From Myoxocephalus aenaeus (Eukaryota > Chordata > Actinopteri > Perciformes > Cottidae), in the NCBI GenBank assembly GCA_038501785.1, contig JBAMJR010000004.1, positions 1,780,501 through 1,844,500 on the forward strand: a stretch of 64,000 bases of DNA, written 5' to 3'. The position numbers and the translations under genes are program-made. This document shows positions 22,613 to 35,309 of the stretch, one piece after another (the first letter of the stretch is position 1; each line of letters opens with the position of its first letter). Below the pieces are notes generated by a model. That model was not told where the DNA came from. It worked only from the letters and a program-made list of their open reading frames with translations, and did not search any database.

Positions 22613-25089
22613 TTTTTAAAGTAGAAAGATGCTTAAAGGTGACCTGCAGAGGTGGCTATGAGTATGAGTATGAGTGACTTCTTCCACGTTACACTGAGTC
22701 ATGGGATCCATCGTGAACATACAAATGATTAACCTTTCGCTTTAAAGGTCGACTCTAAAACACTTCGATGACGTCGGCACCACTAAGTATTCACAGAAGT
22801 AACATGCTAGTGTTTATGTTTCAGTGTGAGTGAACTACTTGCTGATGCTGTGCTGCTGGCATGCGTGTATCACTTCAAACAGCCAGAGGCCAGAACCGGC
22901 TCCGACCCCATCTCCGCTATATTCCCTCGCCAGCCCTGTTGCCATGGTGAGTGCATGCCGTTTTGTGTTGTTGCCATGGGGACCTGCGTATTACAGCCTT
23001 CATCCTGCTCCCATCATGTTTCATGATCATTTGTATGCCTCCTGTATGCTATTACAACATTTACAATTTTAAAAACCCAGCAGCAGCAGCACAGGGGAGT
23101 GCCCTCATGGATTGCCTCCTGGGAGATGACAGAAATACCAAAAACAGCTGAATGACTTTCTCACCGTGACATAGCATGTTTGACATGTGAAAATGTTGCA
23201 TGTATGCGTATAAATCAGAACAATGCCGTCTCTGTCTTGTGAGTCCAAAACTATGAAAAGCGAGAATGCCTAATGCCTCCCACTGATATGGTAATACTAT
23301 TCAAGCCAGTGTGCTTTGAGATAATGACATCATTTGTTTGCTTGATTCCTTCCTAACAATTACAGCCTGTCCATGCGTCGTTGTATCAGACTGTGCGTGT
23401 GTGCGTGTGTGTGTGTGTGCGTGTGTGTGTGTGTGTGTGTCTGCCCACATGTGTCCACTTGTGAGTGAGTGCACCGTGCAGCACACGTGTGAATGTTTGC
23501 ATTCCGTTCTCAGGGCAGAGAGAGCGAGCGGCAAAGGCCACTGATGTTTTTCCCTGAGTCATTTTCAAAGGAACTTCATCGTTAATGGGCCACAACAATG
23601 TACCTGCCCTGAGGTCGTTCTGGAGTTTGGCATTTCACTGCCATTGTGCGCTGGCTCCTGTGTGCCACTTGTGGTCTGTTTAGTCTTCGCTTGCTTCGGT
23701 TACATCAAAAGGAGAGTAATCTTCTTTAATCATCAGGGCTTGGCTGGGTTCACTTTATGATTTGTGGGTTTGTTCAACTTGTTTTATGTCCTTCAACAAT
23801 GATGACAGCTTGTGGATGGAGAACTTGTTTTCCCTTTTTTTTTTTCTTCTTTCCTTTTGTTTGTCGACATCTCTCGCTAGATCTGCGCCTGGACCTGCCC
23901 GAGCCCAATTTTAAGAAACCCACAAACCCACAAGATGCTTATTTGGAAAGTAGTTATTTGCAACCCGGGCACTCTCCGCTCCAACTCTTCAATCAGCATT
24001 ACTGTGAGGGGAGCTGCCATCGCCCTTGACTGACCCTGAGTATATGCCCGTCTTTTTGTCCGCAAATTAAGTTGCTTTGGAAACGGTTGTCCTTCATCGG
24101 GATCACTTAAACAGCATTTGGCTGTTGTGGCAAAGATGGGATTATCGCCTTTGTTTGTGCTTTGAGGTGAAGCCTATAAGCGACTTCAGATAATAACAGG
24201 GCCCACCATTATGTGAGATTTAAAGACTACAGCAGAACAGTTCATCTGAAAAAAAAAAACTAGTCACCAGTCATCTTAAAAACAATGAGCTAATGTGGCC
24301 TTTACGCTCTCTTGACATCCCTCATTGTCACTTCATTTCCTCCTCTGATACTCTGAAACACCGCAGACGCTCACAGGAAGAATGCGCAGAATGTATCCAG
24401 GAGTGGAAACGGCCTTATTTGCTCTCTCCCTCCTCCATAAACTATACGTTGCTCTTTCAGTGGCCCCGTATTCAGCACTCTGTACACTCCCAAGAATCTC
24501 TGCGTCCTCTGACCTTTAATAAGGGCCAACTTCCGCTGTAACTGTACACACACACGGTATGGCATGAACGCGCGCAGCCTTTTATTTTTATGCCTGCTTA
24601 TGTGTGTCTATAAATGTGACGAACACAGAGTCCCCCTTCAGACTCCTGGTGAAGGTGAAAGGTGTTAAGCTGATGAAAGCTTTCTCTTCCGTTGTGAACT
24701 TTACTCGCACATAGTCACGCTCCAGCAGATCCATTACATCCGGTCTAAAACCGACTTCACTAAACACTTCCGACGTTGTCCCGACTGTGGACACGTCCAG
24801 CTGTTAGTGCATTTATCATAGAGGCATGGGGCCGATTCTGGTTGCCTGTCTACTCCGCTGACACACAGCAGAAGGACGTTTCCTTGACTGGGATAGAGGC
24901 TTTTCTTTTTTCCACACTCTCGACCTTACCCTACCTGTTTTTGTGCTCCATCAGTCTTTCTAAGTACCGTAGTGCTAATTGGGCATCCTGTTTCTACAAT
25001 TCCCAGACTCACCATCCTCTTCCAGTCATTGCAGCCTCTGATCACATCAGCTACTTCAGGAGTCAGCAAGTCCACACATGTTTTTGTTT
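22611..25089. other. Intergenic, no gene recognised
   Basis: Contains (TG)n at 23393-23441 and a tandem pair of TGTTGCCATGG words at 22937 and 22969. A frame at 23757-24029 has no AG/GT support and no motif. Nothing else recognisable. Confidence 0.6.
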
Positions 25090-25476
25090 TGTTTAAAGGA
25101 CTCTTAATGCAGTGGATGTAGTAGAAACTATTATTCTACTACATTCACTGCTGCTATTATTGGTAGTCCTAACGTTTTCATCATGCCTACTCCTCTCATT
25201 AAATGAATCATTCATGTCATATGCACTGAATGTGTTGTAACTGTTATGTTGTTAATTATGTACACATTACATCTATCACACTTCTTTCCATCTGGGGAGA
25301 GGGATCCTCCTCTGTTGCTCTCTCTAAGGTTTCTTCCTTTTTAAAAGGTTTTTCTTTAGAGGGGTGTGTTTTCCTGTTCCGAAGTGAGGTCCAGGACAGA
25401 GGATGTAAATGCGGATGTAATGCCTCTGTGGCAAATTTGTGATTTTGGGCTATGCTAAATAAATTGAATTGAATGA
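25090..25476 (+). mobile_element. 3' end of an L2-like LINE
   Basis: GGGGAGAGGGATCCTCCTCT, GTTGCTCTCTCTAAGGTTTC, GGCAAATTTGTGATTTTGGG and the terminal AATAAATTGAATTGAAT match, from memory, the 3' untranslated tail of fish L2-clade LINEs. The upstream part with ACACATTACATCTATCACAC belongs to the same tail. No reverse transcriptase frame is left. The left edge is approximate. Confidence 0.6.
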
Positions 25477-25799
25477 ATGCCTTTTGTTCTTCTTGGATTA
25501 CTATTAAAATGGTTGTTGTATTATGTTATGGGGAGTAAAGGTGCAAGAGCTACAGGTAAAAGACAGCCTAGGGTCTAAAGTCAGCTCACTCTCATTATTC
25601 TGCTCACATGGAATAGATTAGCACCATTTGAATGTAGAATATTTGCAGCATTGATATTTGTCGTATATTCTCAGACCTCGTCACTCCCCACATGAGCTAA
25701 GATCACCATCGACAGGGATGTGGGACTGATGATGATAATATATTATCGTCAATAATGATAATAGTTGTGAACATAGACTCAGACCCTACAGGTGGATGC

Positions 25800-25912
25800 T
25801 GGAGTGAAATGTTACAATGCATCAGTTGTTGAGATATTTTGGTCTGGACCGAACCGACCCTCAGACCACTAGCATTCCTAGAGCCATGTTGCAAGCATGG
25901 CTAAAAAACTAT
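25800..25912 (+). repeat. Fragment of a common teleost repeat ('GTTGTTGAGATATTTTGGTC' type)
   Basis: GTTGTTGAGATATTTTGGTC followed by TGGACC, and CCTAGAGCCATGTTGCAAGC then ATGGCTAAAAA, match the tail of a repeat I recall from many fish genomes. A fragment of what may be the same family lies at 60030-60300. Confidence 0.5.
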
Positions 25913-25924
25913 GATAATTTTTCA

Positions 25925-26147
25925 TTTTTCATTTTAACTTTAATGTGTATTCTCGGTAGATCCAACTGTAAATATTCAATACACCCATTTGTAAATATCC
26001 ATGCTCCCTTTTTATTGCACTCTGTTTCATGTTTATTGTTAAATGTTCTTTGTTAAATGTTGTTAAATGTTTTGCACCTCCCGTCAGGACAAATTCCTTG
26101 TATGTGTAAATGTACTTGGCAATAAATGGTTCTGATTCTGATTCTGA
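25925..26147 (+). mobile_element. Non-LTR retrotransposon 3' tail ending in (TTCTGA)n
   Basis: TTTTTATTGCACTCTG, a run of GTTAAATG units, GACAAATTCCTTGTATGTGT and GGCAATAAATGG are followed by three TTCTGA units. An AATAAA-bearing tail capped by a short tandem hexamer is typical of LINE 3' ends in fish. Confidence 0.55.
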
Positions 26148-26828
26148 TAATATACTTAATGTTCTGTTGTCTTTAATGGGATGTCCAAAGTCTTTCCAGC
26201 CCTTTCTCCCGTGGTGAAGGTAAGTAATATATGCAAGCAAGTGATTAACTCTAAACGCAGGTAAAATAGGTCAAATGCAAATATCCTGTTAGTGCAATAT
26301 GCTGCACTAAAGGTCAACTATGCCAATAACACAACGTTCCCTCTCTGCATTCGTGACGCTTTCTCGTCTGTTTAAGTGAATGAGATAAAGGAGACATTAT
26401 ATTGAATGTGCCTAAAATGAACAACCAATGACGTCCTTTAATAATGGGCGAATGAAGGGTGTCGCGTTAACTGAAGAAGAGGTTGAATTATTCAATGCAC
26501 TACATGTGAAACACACGGATGACAACACAAACCTCAAATCATGACATCTTTCTCCGAATGTTCCCGGTTCCTTTTCCCACCTGCACGCATGAATGGTCGG
26601 ACAGTTTGATCACCCCAGCATTGGGACGAAGATAACGCAGAAGCTCACAGTGTTCTTTTAGTCATGTTTAAAACACAAAGAGACCCCTCCTCCCCGTCCC
26701 CTTTTCAGTCTGTGCTGATTCACAACGGTCTGGAACCAGCCAGCTCTGGAAGCTTGTCTCCATGGAGACAAGGGTGGGAAGGAGAGTGATGATGTTGCTG
26801 GCAGAACAGCAGTCCTGAATCAACCATG

Positions 26829-26907
<79 letters not shown>

Positions 26908-28775
26908 TGTGTGAATGTGTGTCTGTGTGGGTATAGAGAGAGAGAGAGAGAGAGAGGGAGAGAGGGAGAGAGTGAGAGAGAGAGAGAGAGAGAGAGGAAG
27001 ATGATATTCTCCATCTCAAAAAGAGGGGTAATTTGGTTGTCTTGCATTGCAAGCGACACAGCTTTTATCCAGTCAGAGGGTGACTACGTGACCTGTCAGA
27101 TCCGAGGAGAAAAGCAAACAGCTTGTATTGATAAGTTACGCCATGCTCAGCATTGATTGATGGCGCAGGTCGTGTCAAGCAGAGAGTGCGAGCAATTTCT
27201 TGTGACACGCACATTCTCAAATATTTAGATCGTAGATAGCGACACGGAAAAACAAGGCAACATTTGGCAGCTCAAGCTGAAATGTCAATACTGAGGCTTG
27301 GCCTCATTTTTCATCTCCTTTGGATGTTCAGTTTAAATGGGGTGCATTGAAGTGAGGAGTCTAAGGGGTTCCACAGGGCTTCAGAGGAACTTGACAACGA
27401 AACCATTTGGCAGCATTGCCAAAAATATTGTTTGACATTTAATAATAGTGTCGCTATGAGCGACTTAAATACTACATCCAGGCAGATTACACGTCTACAG
27501 AACTGGAATATCAGGAAGCATTTACGATGAAGATGCACTGGATCTGACTCACACCATAAGTAAATACCTGAGAGTATTTTTGTGTCTGTCAGAGAAAGTA
27601 TGGCACCTGGTCACAGTCATTTTCGAAACAAAATTCGAAACCACTAATTACTGTAAATGCCACGAATTGGCAGTTGCCGTGCCGAGTCGACAGTGGTGAT
27701 GATGACGATGATGATGATGATGATGTGGTTCAATGCAGGTGTTGAGTCAAAAAGGGCAGCTTTTGTATCTGCCACTTTGTTTTGTTGACCCTCTGTGACC
27801 CGCCTCACTAAAATTAAACTCAAAGCTGTGGATGCCATGGTGATGGAGAGGTGTTAATAGCAGTTTTAGTGACGGTGGAGGTGGAAATGGGAGTGAGGAT
27901 CGGTTAGTCAGCGTTGAGCATGAGGTGTGTGTGTGTTAATGAGACATGAGTGATGGGTTGTTGGCACAATGTTGTAGCAAAATACTGGTTTCCTATACAC
28001 AGTCCATTGTTTTTTTTCGCATCACGTCTACTTTAGCCCAAAGGTGATGCAATTTCCTACGTAGACGAAAATATGCTCAACATTCAGAGGTTAAGGGAAA
28101 GTTAAGGGGAATGTATTGTTGTGGGAAAGTATTATTAGTCATCATAATAAAAGCCTTAATTAGCCTTTATTCTATTTGGGAGAACAAATTATGATTTCCA
28201 TGCCTTGTCCATCCAGACAACATGAGGCCAGGATAGTTTAAAAAACAAAATGACTACTTAACTCCAGGATCCTTAAAACAGTTTCAGATTTGTGAAAACA
28301 AACATAAAACAGAACAATTTGACAGTTTATTTCCCAATGTGACCAGGAGGTGTGGGTCAAAATCAAAGAAACACTCAACAACTAGACTAACACAGATTAG
28401 CACTGTTTAAAACAGTTTTACATTTCAGGTTGAAGTTTATTTTTGGTATTTTTATTGCAGTTGTACCTGCATTTAAAATGTATATCAGACAAAAGTAAAG
28501 GAGAAGGCAATGTAAATGCAGCAAAGAAGACTGTACCTGCTGCTGTCAACAGACAGAAGGTCAACAGCAACAAAAAGAGGACAACAGACGTGTGCAACTT
28601 ACTAGCTGACCGTGTTAGCCTGTCAACAGGCAACTTTGAACCGTAGTTTGATGTTTGCTGCCAGCAAGGGAAACATGTTGTTGACGGACAACAACCAGAC
28701 AACAAAAGCAGTGTATCAGTTTTAATAAGGTCTCTCCTCCACCTTTTTTGTTTGCTCCTGTGAATCTGCTGTCAA
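26148..28775. other. Intergenic, simple repeats only
   Basis: Holds (TG)n at 26832-26906, (GA)n at 26935-26997, (GAT)n near 27698-27726 and the perfect 14-base palindrome GTCTCCATGGAGAC at 26756-26769. No exon or RNA gene recognised. Confidence 0.6.
26832..26997. repeat. (TG)n then (GA)n compound microsatellite
   Basis: A TG run of about 37 units (26832-26906), a short TG-rich bridge, then imperfect GA units from 26935. Confidence 0.95.
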
Positions 28776-28782
28776 GCTAAAT

Positions 28783-29028
28783 TAGGGTGACCAGACGTCC
28801 TCTTTTTCCCGGACATGTCCTCTTTTCGAGACCTAAAAAAAGCGTCCGGCAGGGATTCCAAAAACGTCCGGGATTTTGCTACGTCCGGGAAAATAGTTAT
28901 TACCCCCTTACAAGTTTTGGAAATGGTATCTCCCTCACGTTCCACCTTCTTGCGCAAGCTCTGACTGTAGAGAGAACTGTCATTGGTCGACCGATCTCAA
29001 CGTAAATTTAAGTTCACGGCATGCTATA

Positions 29029-29070
<42 letters not shown>

Positions 29071-29139
29071 ACCCCCCCCCCCCCCCCCCCCCCACGACGA
29101 AGTGTCCTCTTTTTCACAAACTCAAATCTGGTCACCCTA
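28783..29139. mobile_element. hAT-like MITE, 357 bp, with target-site duplication
   Basis: Terminal inverted repeats TAGGGTGACCAGA (left) and TCTGGTCACCCTA (right) are exact complements. The 7-base word GCTAAAT directly flanks both ends (28776-28782 and 29140-29146), close to the 8-bp duplication made by hAT elements. There is no transposase. Sub-terminal GACGTCCTCTTTTTCCCGG on the left is partly mirrored by the sub-terminal GTGTCCTCTTTTTCAC as a direct repeat. The interior carries (CTA)13 at 29031-29070 and C22 at 29072-29093. Superfamily is inferred from the TIR and duplication length. Confidence 0.8.
29031..29093. repeat. (CTA)13 followed by C22 inside the MITE
   Basis: Forty bases of CTA units, one A, then 22 C residues. 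Both are uninterrupted. Confidence 0.95.
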
Positions 29140-29288
29140 GCTAAATGCTCATTGCTCGACGTTTTCAGCTGTCTAGTAGCGCTAATTCTGAACTTGTTTT
29201 AAGTGTGTGTGTGTCACACTGCAAAAGGGAGTCAAAGGTTGTGAGAGGTACTAAGAAACGCCTTGTGTACTGATGAGAAGTAGCAGAT

Positions 29289-29414
29289 ATTTGGACGTGT
29301 CGAAGCATGAAACCCCAGATGTGTTTACACTTCTCATGAGTGCGTGCAAAATGGCATTAATGCATTAACGCCATTTTGCACGCACGTGCTTATCATGCTT
29401 TGACAAGTCCAAAT
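29289..29414. repeat. Imperfect foldback with a 46-bp near-perfect palindromic core
   Basis: The core 29340-29385 pairs GTGCGTGCAAAATGGC with GCCATTTTGCACGCAC around ATTAATGCATTAAC, with one mismatched pair. Outside it, ATTTGGACGTGTCGAAGCAT pairs imperfectly with the complement of ATGCTTTGACAAGTCCAAAT. It is 150 bases from the MITE but shares no end sequence with it. Confidence 0.8.
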
Positions 29415-32400
29415 TTGAAGTATTTCAAAGTATGTCAAATATTTCATTAGAGGAGGGATTGAAAGCTGTGAAATATTAAAACAATTAAGGGATGATGGTG
29501 AGGCAGCTCTAGGAAACATTAATCTGTCTCGGTTCAGGGTGCATCCATAGACTTTGAACTATGCATTGATCATCACACTCTCTTGGAGAGGGTTTGCAAA
29601 ACTTGCTTTTGAAACAAAAATTATGTTAAGACATAATCTTTAAAAATGTACAGCGGATACCGAAAGTGATGTGTTCTTACAGAAGCAATGGCTTTGATTC
29701 TGTCGTGCCAGAGTGAGCACGTGCAGAGGGCTTCGCACGGCAAAACACTCCTTTGCCAAAGGGCTGCTAGGGAGATAAGCTAGCAGAATACATTATGATG
29801 ATATTAACCAAGACAACAATGACTGAGGTTTGCTGCTGGAGGGAAAATAGACTACTAGCATAATCTGATTTTTCAACATGAGGACATAGTGTTGAAGTTG
29901 CAGTGCCCCCGGGAAAAACAGATGCCACTTAAATGAGTGTAATAAGGCATGTCTAATATTTACAATATCAAAACAGGAGTCAATCAGAGGAATATAGGTT
30001 AATAATTGTATTTGCATAAAAAGCAACATGCTGGTTATCCTTTGCAATCAAAACAGAATCAACATATTGAATCTGTGATTTGTCCTCTAAGTTGAATCAC
30101 TCTGTCTTCTGCCAATGACAGGCCCACGTCACCCTTTTCCTCTCAACACCTCACTCCTAAGTGCTGCCTTTGGTTTCGCACTCTCGGCCCTCTTTAGAAA
30201 AAAGAAGAGCTCTCTCGTGCCAGTTCTCCATCTTCTGGCAATGCCATCTTGACATTAATGGCCTATTTAAGTAGGTAAATGTAATTTAATGCTGTTTCAA
30301 ACTAAGTTATGTCACGCTGTAATGGTGCTGTGTGCTGAGTCACTGGAATTAAGTTATCATCTAATTCCCAGGATAGAGTGACATCCAGATGCCATCGCGT
30401 TCATCGCTCCATGACTCAACAGGAACAAACAAAAATCACAAAACATCATTGTTTACAACCAGCATGTTGAGTATTCATATGCCACTCGAGCTGTTACACA
30501 GCAGACCATAGAGCACTCTGAGTTAACAATAATACACCAATTGTGTTTGAGAAAACTTACAGTATTCTGTTGTTATATTTCATTTTTTTTAAATATCACG
30601 GTTGTCAATGCCGGTATATTGTGACACCTCTAGTGTCTGCTGAATATACATTTGTTTGTAAGGGATCGTGTGCAATATGTAATCTGATGCTTAATATCAA
30701 AGTTATTCAAAGCAACAAATTAGCTTTTTCTGTTAATAATTGTGTTACGAGATGGGTTGTATTATGAGTTTTACATCACACGGAATCCTTTGAGCTTTAA
30801 AAATGAAATTTGGGCTTACCATCAACTCACACCATTAATATCATGTAACAGTCTGCACCTAAACCTATTATTTTTGCCAGTATTGTTGTACTTTTGGAAT
30901 TACCTACTGGAGCTGTAAAGATAGACACAGATGATTTCAGGCTGAAGAAGAGGCGAGATGACGTCCAGTTTGAATTCTAGCTAGATTTAAAAAACCTGCT
31001 TCTGTAACAACCTTGATTATCACCTGAAGTGAGCAATTTTTGACTGAAGCCATCAATCATGAGGGAGCACAGGCGGATCACAACTTGTTTCTTGTCAAAG
31101 CCCTCCAGCTGTACTTAACATTAGAATAATCTTTGGCGGTTTTGAGGTGAATCCTGATGTAGTTTGAAAGCTGGCAAAAACATGTGTGAGGAAGATGAAA
31201 TCACAGGAATTTGTTTATGGCAAAAACAATATGTTCTTGTATATTCTATCTTTCTTTTTTCAGACATCTATCATCACATGAACAACTTCTCTCCATTTGA
31301 ATTGAAAGGCACGAACCCTCACCTGCTTACACTTTCTGTTTACTGTAAATTTGAGGATAAATATGGGTTTCTATGTGCCATCTCATCATCACTGTGCTGC
31401 TATTACCTTGTTGGTAGTGGCCGCTTTATCGTAAAAGTAGTTATTTCATGAAATAAAGGTAATTAGAAAGGACAGTTTTCTGGTGCCCCGTCCTGGCTGA
31501 GGAAGTCTGCTGTCTGCCTGGTCTTGTGCTTAAAGTGAACTCCCTTTCCCTGCTTCCCCTGTCAGCTCCCGCACGGTGAGACTGGATTGTCTGGAGAGAT
31601 CAGGCAGCCTCTGGACATTGCAGTGTCAGCAGCAGCAAGGCAAGTGCAAGACTCTTCAGCACATCTACAATTCACGCTGCGCTCACCAGATACAGGCCGA
31701 TATTAAGAACAACACACATCTGTCTCGCACTGACACACACACACACACACACACACAAAGGTGAGTGCAGATATTTTCAAGCGCATGCACTCTACATGTA
31801 TGCAGAAGACTTGTGTAAAGGCTCTGCACCAGCATCTCCATCACAGAACTGTAAGACGCCTCAGGAGGAAAATCAAAATATAAAAATCAATAGTCTGCTC
31901 TTTGTCGTGTTTGCATAGAATGCTGCATTCATTCTCACAATAAGCAGTAACGATGGGAGTGCTTGGTACGAGGAACAGAACACTGAATAATACAATACAA
32001 CAGTATCGATTTTTAAAGCACTGCACGCTCGAAAGCAGATTGCGCCTCTGCCAATTAAAAGATGCCATGTTCATTTGCTCTCGTGCGATGTGTTTGAACG
32101 GGCTTTACAATGTTTGCGGAGTGGATTAACCTACTGTGAGGGAGCGATGGAATGTGATACATTTACTGAGATGGGGAAACTAGCAAACCTTTTACAAGCT
32201 AAATATTAATGTTGATAAATAGAGATGCATTATTTTGTGAATTTCAGTGGGTTTCTTGATTCTGTCGTTTTGGTTAATCACGAAAAACATTATAATTTTT
32301 GTAACATTCAGGTGAGAAATATATCCGAAGCCGTGGGAATAATGATTATTGTCCATTGGAAGCAAGGTCGAGGTGCAACAAAATGTTATACTTTGACATG

Positions 32401-32424
32401 CGAGACTCGTGTTTGTTTCCGATT

Positions 32425-32590
32425 CTAATCAACATGGGTTTCTTTAACCATGACCACGGCTATTTCCTGACCTTAACCCTGACCCTAACCAGGTGGTTAT
32501 TGTTGTAACCATGACAATAAAGGTCCCCTAACCCTAATGAAGAAGTCCCTTTAACCAAAACCGCAAACGCGAAACAGTTTTTGATAGGAA
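32425..32590. repeat. Probable interspersed repeat remnant with CCTAACC words
   Basis: Contains TTAACCCTGACCCTAACCAG and CCCCTAACCCTAATG among TTTAACCA words. It resembles fish repeat sequence with 'cctaacc' motifs and a related stretch at 50375-50600. Assignment is weak. Confidence 0.3.
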
Positions 32591-32861
32591 AAGACAAATG
32601 ATGCCGTCCTGTCGATGGTTGCATCATACCTTATGTTGCCCTTGTTGGTTTCAGTGCCGTGATGTAAATACTTACACGTTATACGTATGATTCTTTGTGC
32701 AGCATAAAGTATTATATAATTCATATTTGTACAAGGTTTGCAGATGTAAGGAAGACAAATAAGAAGTGTTTCACTTTTTGGTTTGATTTGTCTTTTAGAA
32801 AGAATAGTTTCAATTTATATCATGTCTTTTGAAAAGAAACCCGACTAACATTAGGGTTTCC

Positions 32862-32894
32862 TCTCCTCTCCTCTCCTCTCCTCTCCTCTCCTCA
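32862..32894. repeat. (CTCTC)n pentanucleotide microsatellite
   Basis: Six to seven CCTCT units with no interruption. Confidence 0.9.
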
Positions 32895-35273
32895 ATACAA
32901 ATGACTCCCCAAACGTTAGAATAAAACCGTTAGAATAAAAAATGGTGCCCTCCATCCTCACAACTCTTTATCAGTCAGAGAGCACCTGTCCGGACCTGAC
33001 CTGATTACGGCGGAAAGTAGGTCTGAATTTTAACCCTCATTGTTGTCACACATGAAAGGAGACAGCTGAAAATGAGCCACTCACTCTTTAGACTGGGTGA
33101 AGTTAAAAAGGATGGGCATGTGTATGTATGTGGTCCTGTACTTTCTCTCTTTTAGAGATTTGGCATGTGCGCAGTTTTGAGAATTTTATTGGCCATTTTG
33201 ATCCGTGCTCAGTTCTCTCCTGGGCCGTCTGTGGCTCAGGACTTGGCTGGAGTTAGCGTCGGGTCCTCATAAGGATAGAAGTACAAGGAGCATGTGCTTT
33301 TAGGTGTGTCTGAGCTTTTCCCCAAGTACTGTAGTCGATCTTTGTTGAATGATCTATGCATCCATTCCACTATGACCAAACATATTGATATTTAATGGAC
33401 CGTTTTACAGTTTTACACATTTGCTTGGTGCGGTGTTAAACATACATTTTCTTGCAGAGCTTGGACTTGCGAGCAAAAGGAATCTATAGATGATTGCAAT
33501 AAAACAAGGGCTGCTGTCGTAGACAAACCGATTGGGGTAATAACGACCCCGCTTGCAATCATTGATTACAGTCAAGTCGACATTTGAGTCGATTTCAAAA
33601 TGTGAACTGAAATGAGATAGAAGTTGCATCCACTGTTATCCTGTGCACTAAGGCCGTCATTGAATTGATACTTTGCTTTGCGTGATTCACTGGAGGGTTG
33701 TTTTCCATGGCGGGAGCAGCATTCATCTTATGTGGTGATGGATTTCTAGTGAAAGGAGGTGCTTGATTTGTATGGAACACCTCTCATCATGAGCCTGGGG
33801 TGGGAACCCCCTGTAGAGCTTGTCTGTCAGGCCCTATCTGGCCTCTGCATACAGTACATTGATCAGAGACGTTCGATCCTGAGCATGATGGATGTGAGAA
33901 GACACTTCACTGCGGAGGGTTGCAGGGTGGCTTTAGTCGCAGTCTGGGGAGCTGACATGTCTGAGTAACAGTTGTGGCAGAAAATCTTTCCCACATTTGA
34001 ACATGAACACATGACATAAGAAGCCAATTCAGTAGAGGTTTTCTATTAGTGTGTCTTCTTGGATTAATGTCGACCAGTGAAATCTGCACCGTAATCCTCA
34101 AAGGACACATGCAATCTGCACAATCGATGTACCTTTCAATATTTGTGGTCGCGCTAGTAGTGGCCTGGATCTATGAGTGGCCTATCAGAAACTGAATACA
34201 TCACTGAAATATATCAACAAATAATGGATAGATTTCTGTGAAAGTTTGAACATCCATGATCCTAGATGATGGGATGGGTCTTAGTGACGTTGGTGATCTC
34301 CTGACTTTACCTATAGTGCAGGAATGACATTATCACCTGCCAAATGCAGGATACATGCTGGTAAAGATTTCAGGTCATCTGCCACCGTGGCAGATAGGTT
34401 TGTCCTTTTACTAAGAAATATTACTTTCAAAAACAATTGCTAAACTTGAAATAGTCAGGGATTAAGGTGCATGATATATTCCATATTTCTGTCTGGTACC
34501 ACTGACTCAGTGTTTACAATTATGAAATGTTCTACATGTATTTCAGCGGTGGTAAAGAAATGAAGTGGCCAGTATAAATGTGACCTGCCACAGTGGAGGG
34601 AAATACTTTATTTCAGATCATGCTTTAGTGCCAAAAACAGGTTGACATTTTGGAAGTCATAAATGGAGGCCACAATTACATGCAGTTGCATCGATCAGAT
34701 TTTATTACATAAAATGTCCGTATGGCTACATTGTTTCCCCGAGGACATTGTTTATTTGTACATCTTAATAACTGTTGTATACGTCTATTCACCTTTTCAT
34801 TGCCTATAAAATGTGAATATCCTCAACTCTGTGCCGACAACTTCCATCTCCGGTCTCGGAGATCTGAAGATGAGATGTGATGAGTTTGGATGGTCAACTA
34901 TTGGAAAATGCAAACTGCAGCCAAAAGATCACAGCCTGATCCCATGATATTGACTGGTCCTTACCACAAGGACAATATATATATCACATATTAATGAGCA
35001 GGAAACTGTAAAGTTGCTTAATGTTTACCTCCGTCATTATTGTCAGAACCAAAGTCATTAAATGGCCACATCCTGTATGAATATCTCATAAGTTATACCA
35101 CATTTTAAAAATGATTATTATTATGATAATCATTCCGTATATTCTTCACTATCCTAAATAATATTGGTAAGATTATCCGTAATATCTGTGCTATTATCTG
35201 CATATTGAGTTTACGAGGGCTTCTCCAAGTAATTAAAAATGACATGGTAATTGTAAACCTTTTAATATGGATT

Positions 35274-35309
35274 GGTAATGATGGATGACTGTGGTCATCC
35301 ATCATTACC
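35274..35309. repeat. Perfect 16-bp inverted repeat with 4-base loop
   Basis: GGTAATGATGGATGAC and GTCATCCATCATTACC are exact complements separated by TGTG. Confidence 0.9.

Noticed and set aside
23757..24029. Frame with PEPNFKKPTNPQDAYLESSY resembling a secreted protein fragment
   Set aside because: I could not match a family, and the start lies in unrelated AT-rich sequence without exon borders.
32478..32540. CCCTAACC words suggesting an interstitial telomere
   Set aside because: Only two or three scattered units, embedded in a degenerate repeat remnant rather than a (TTAGGG)n array.
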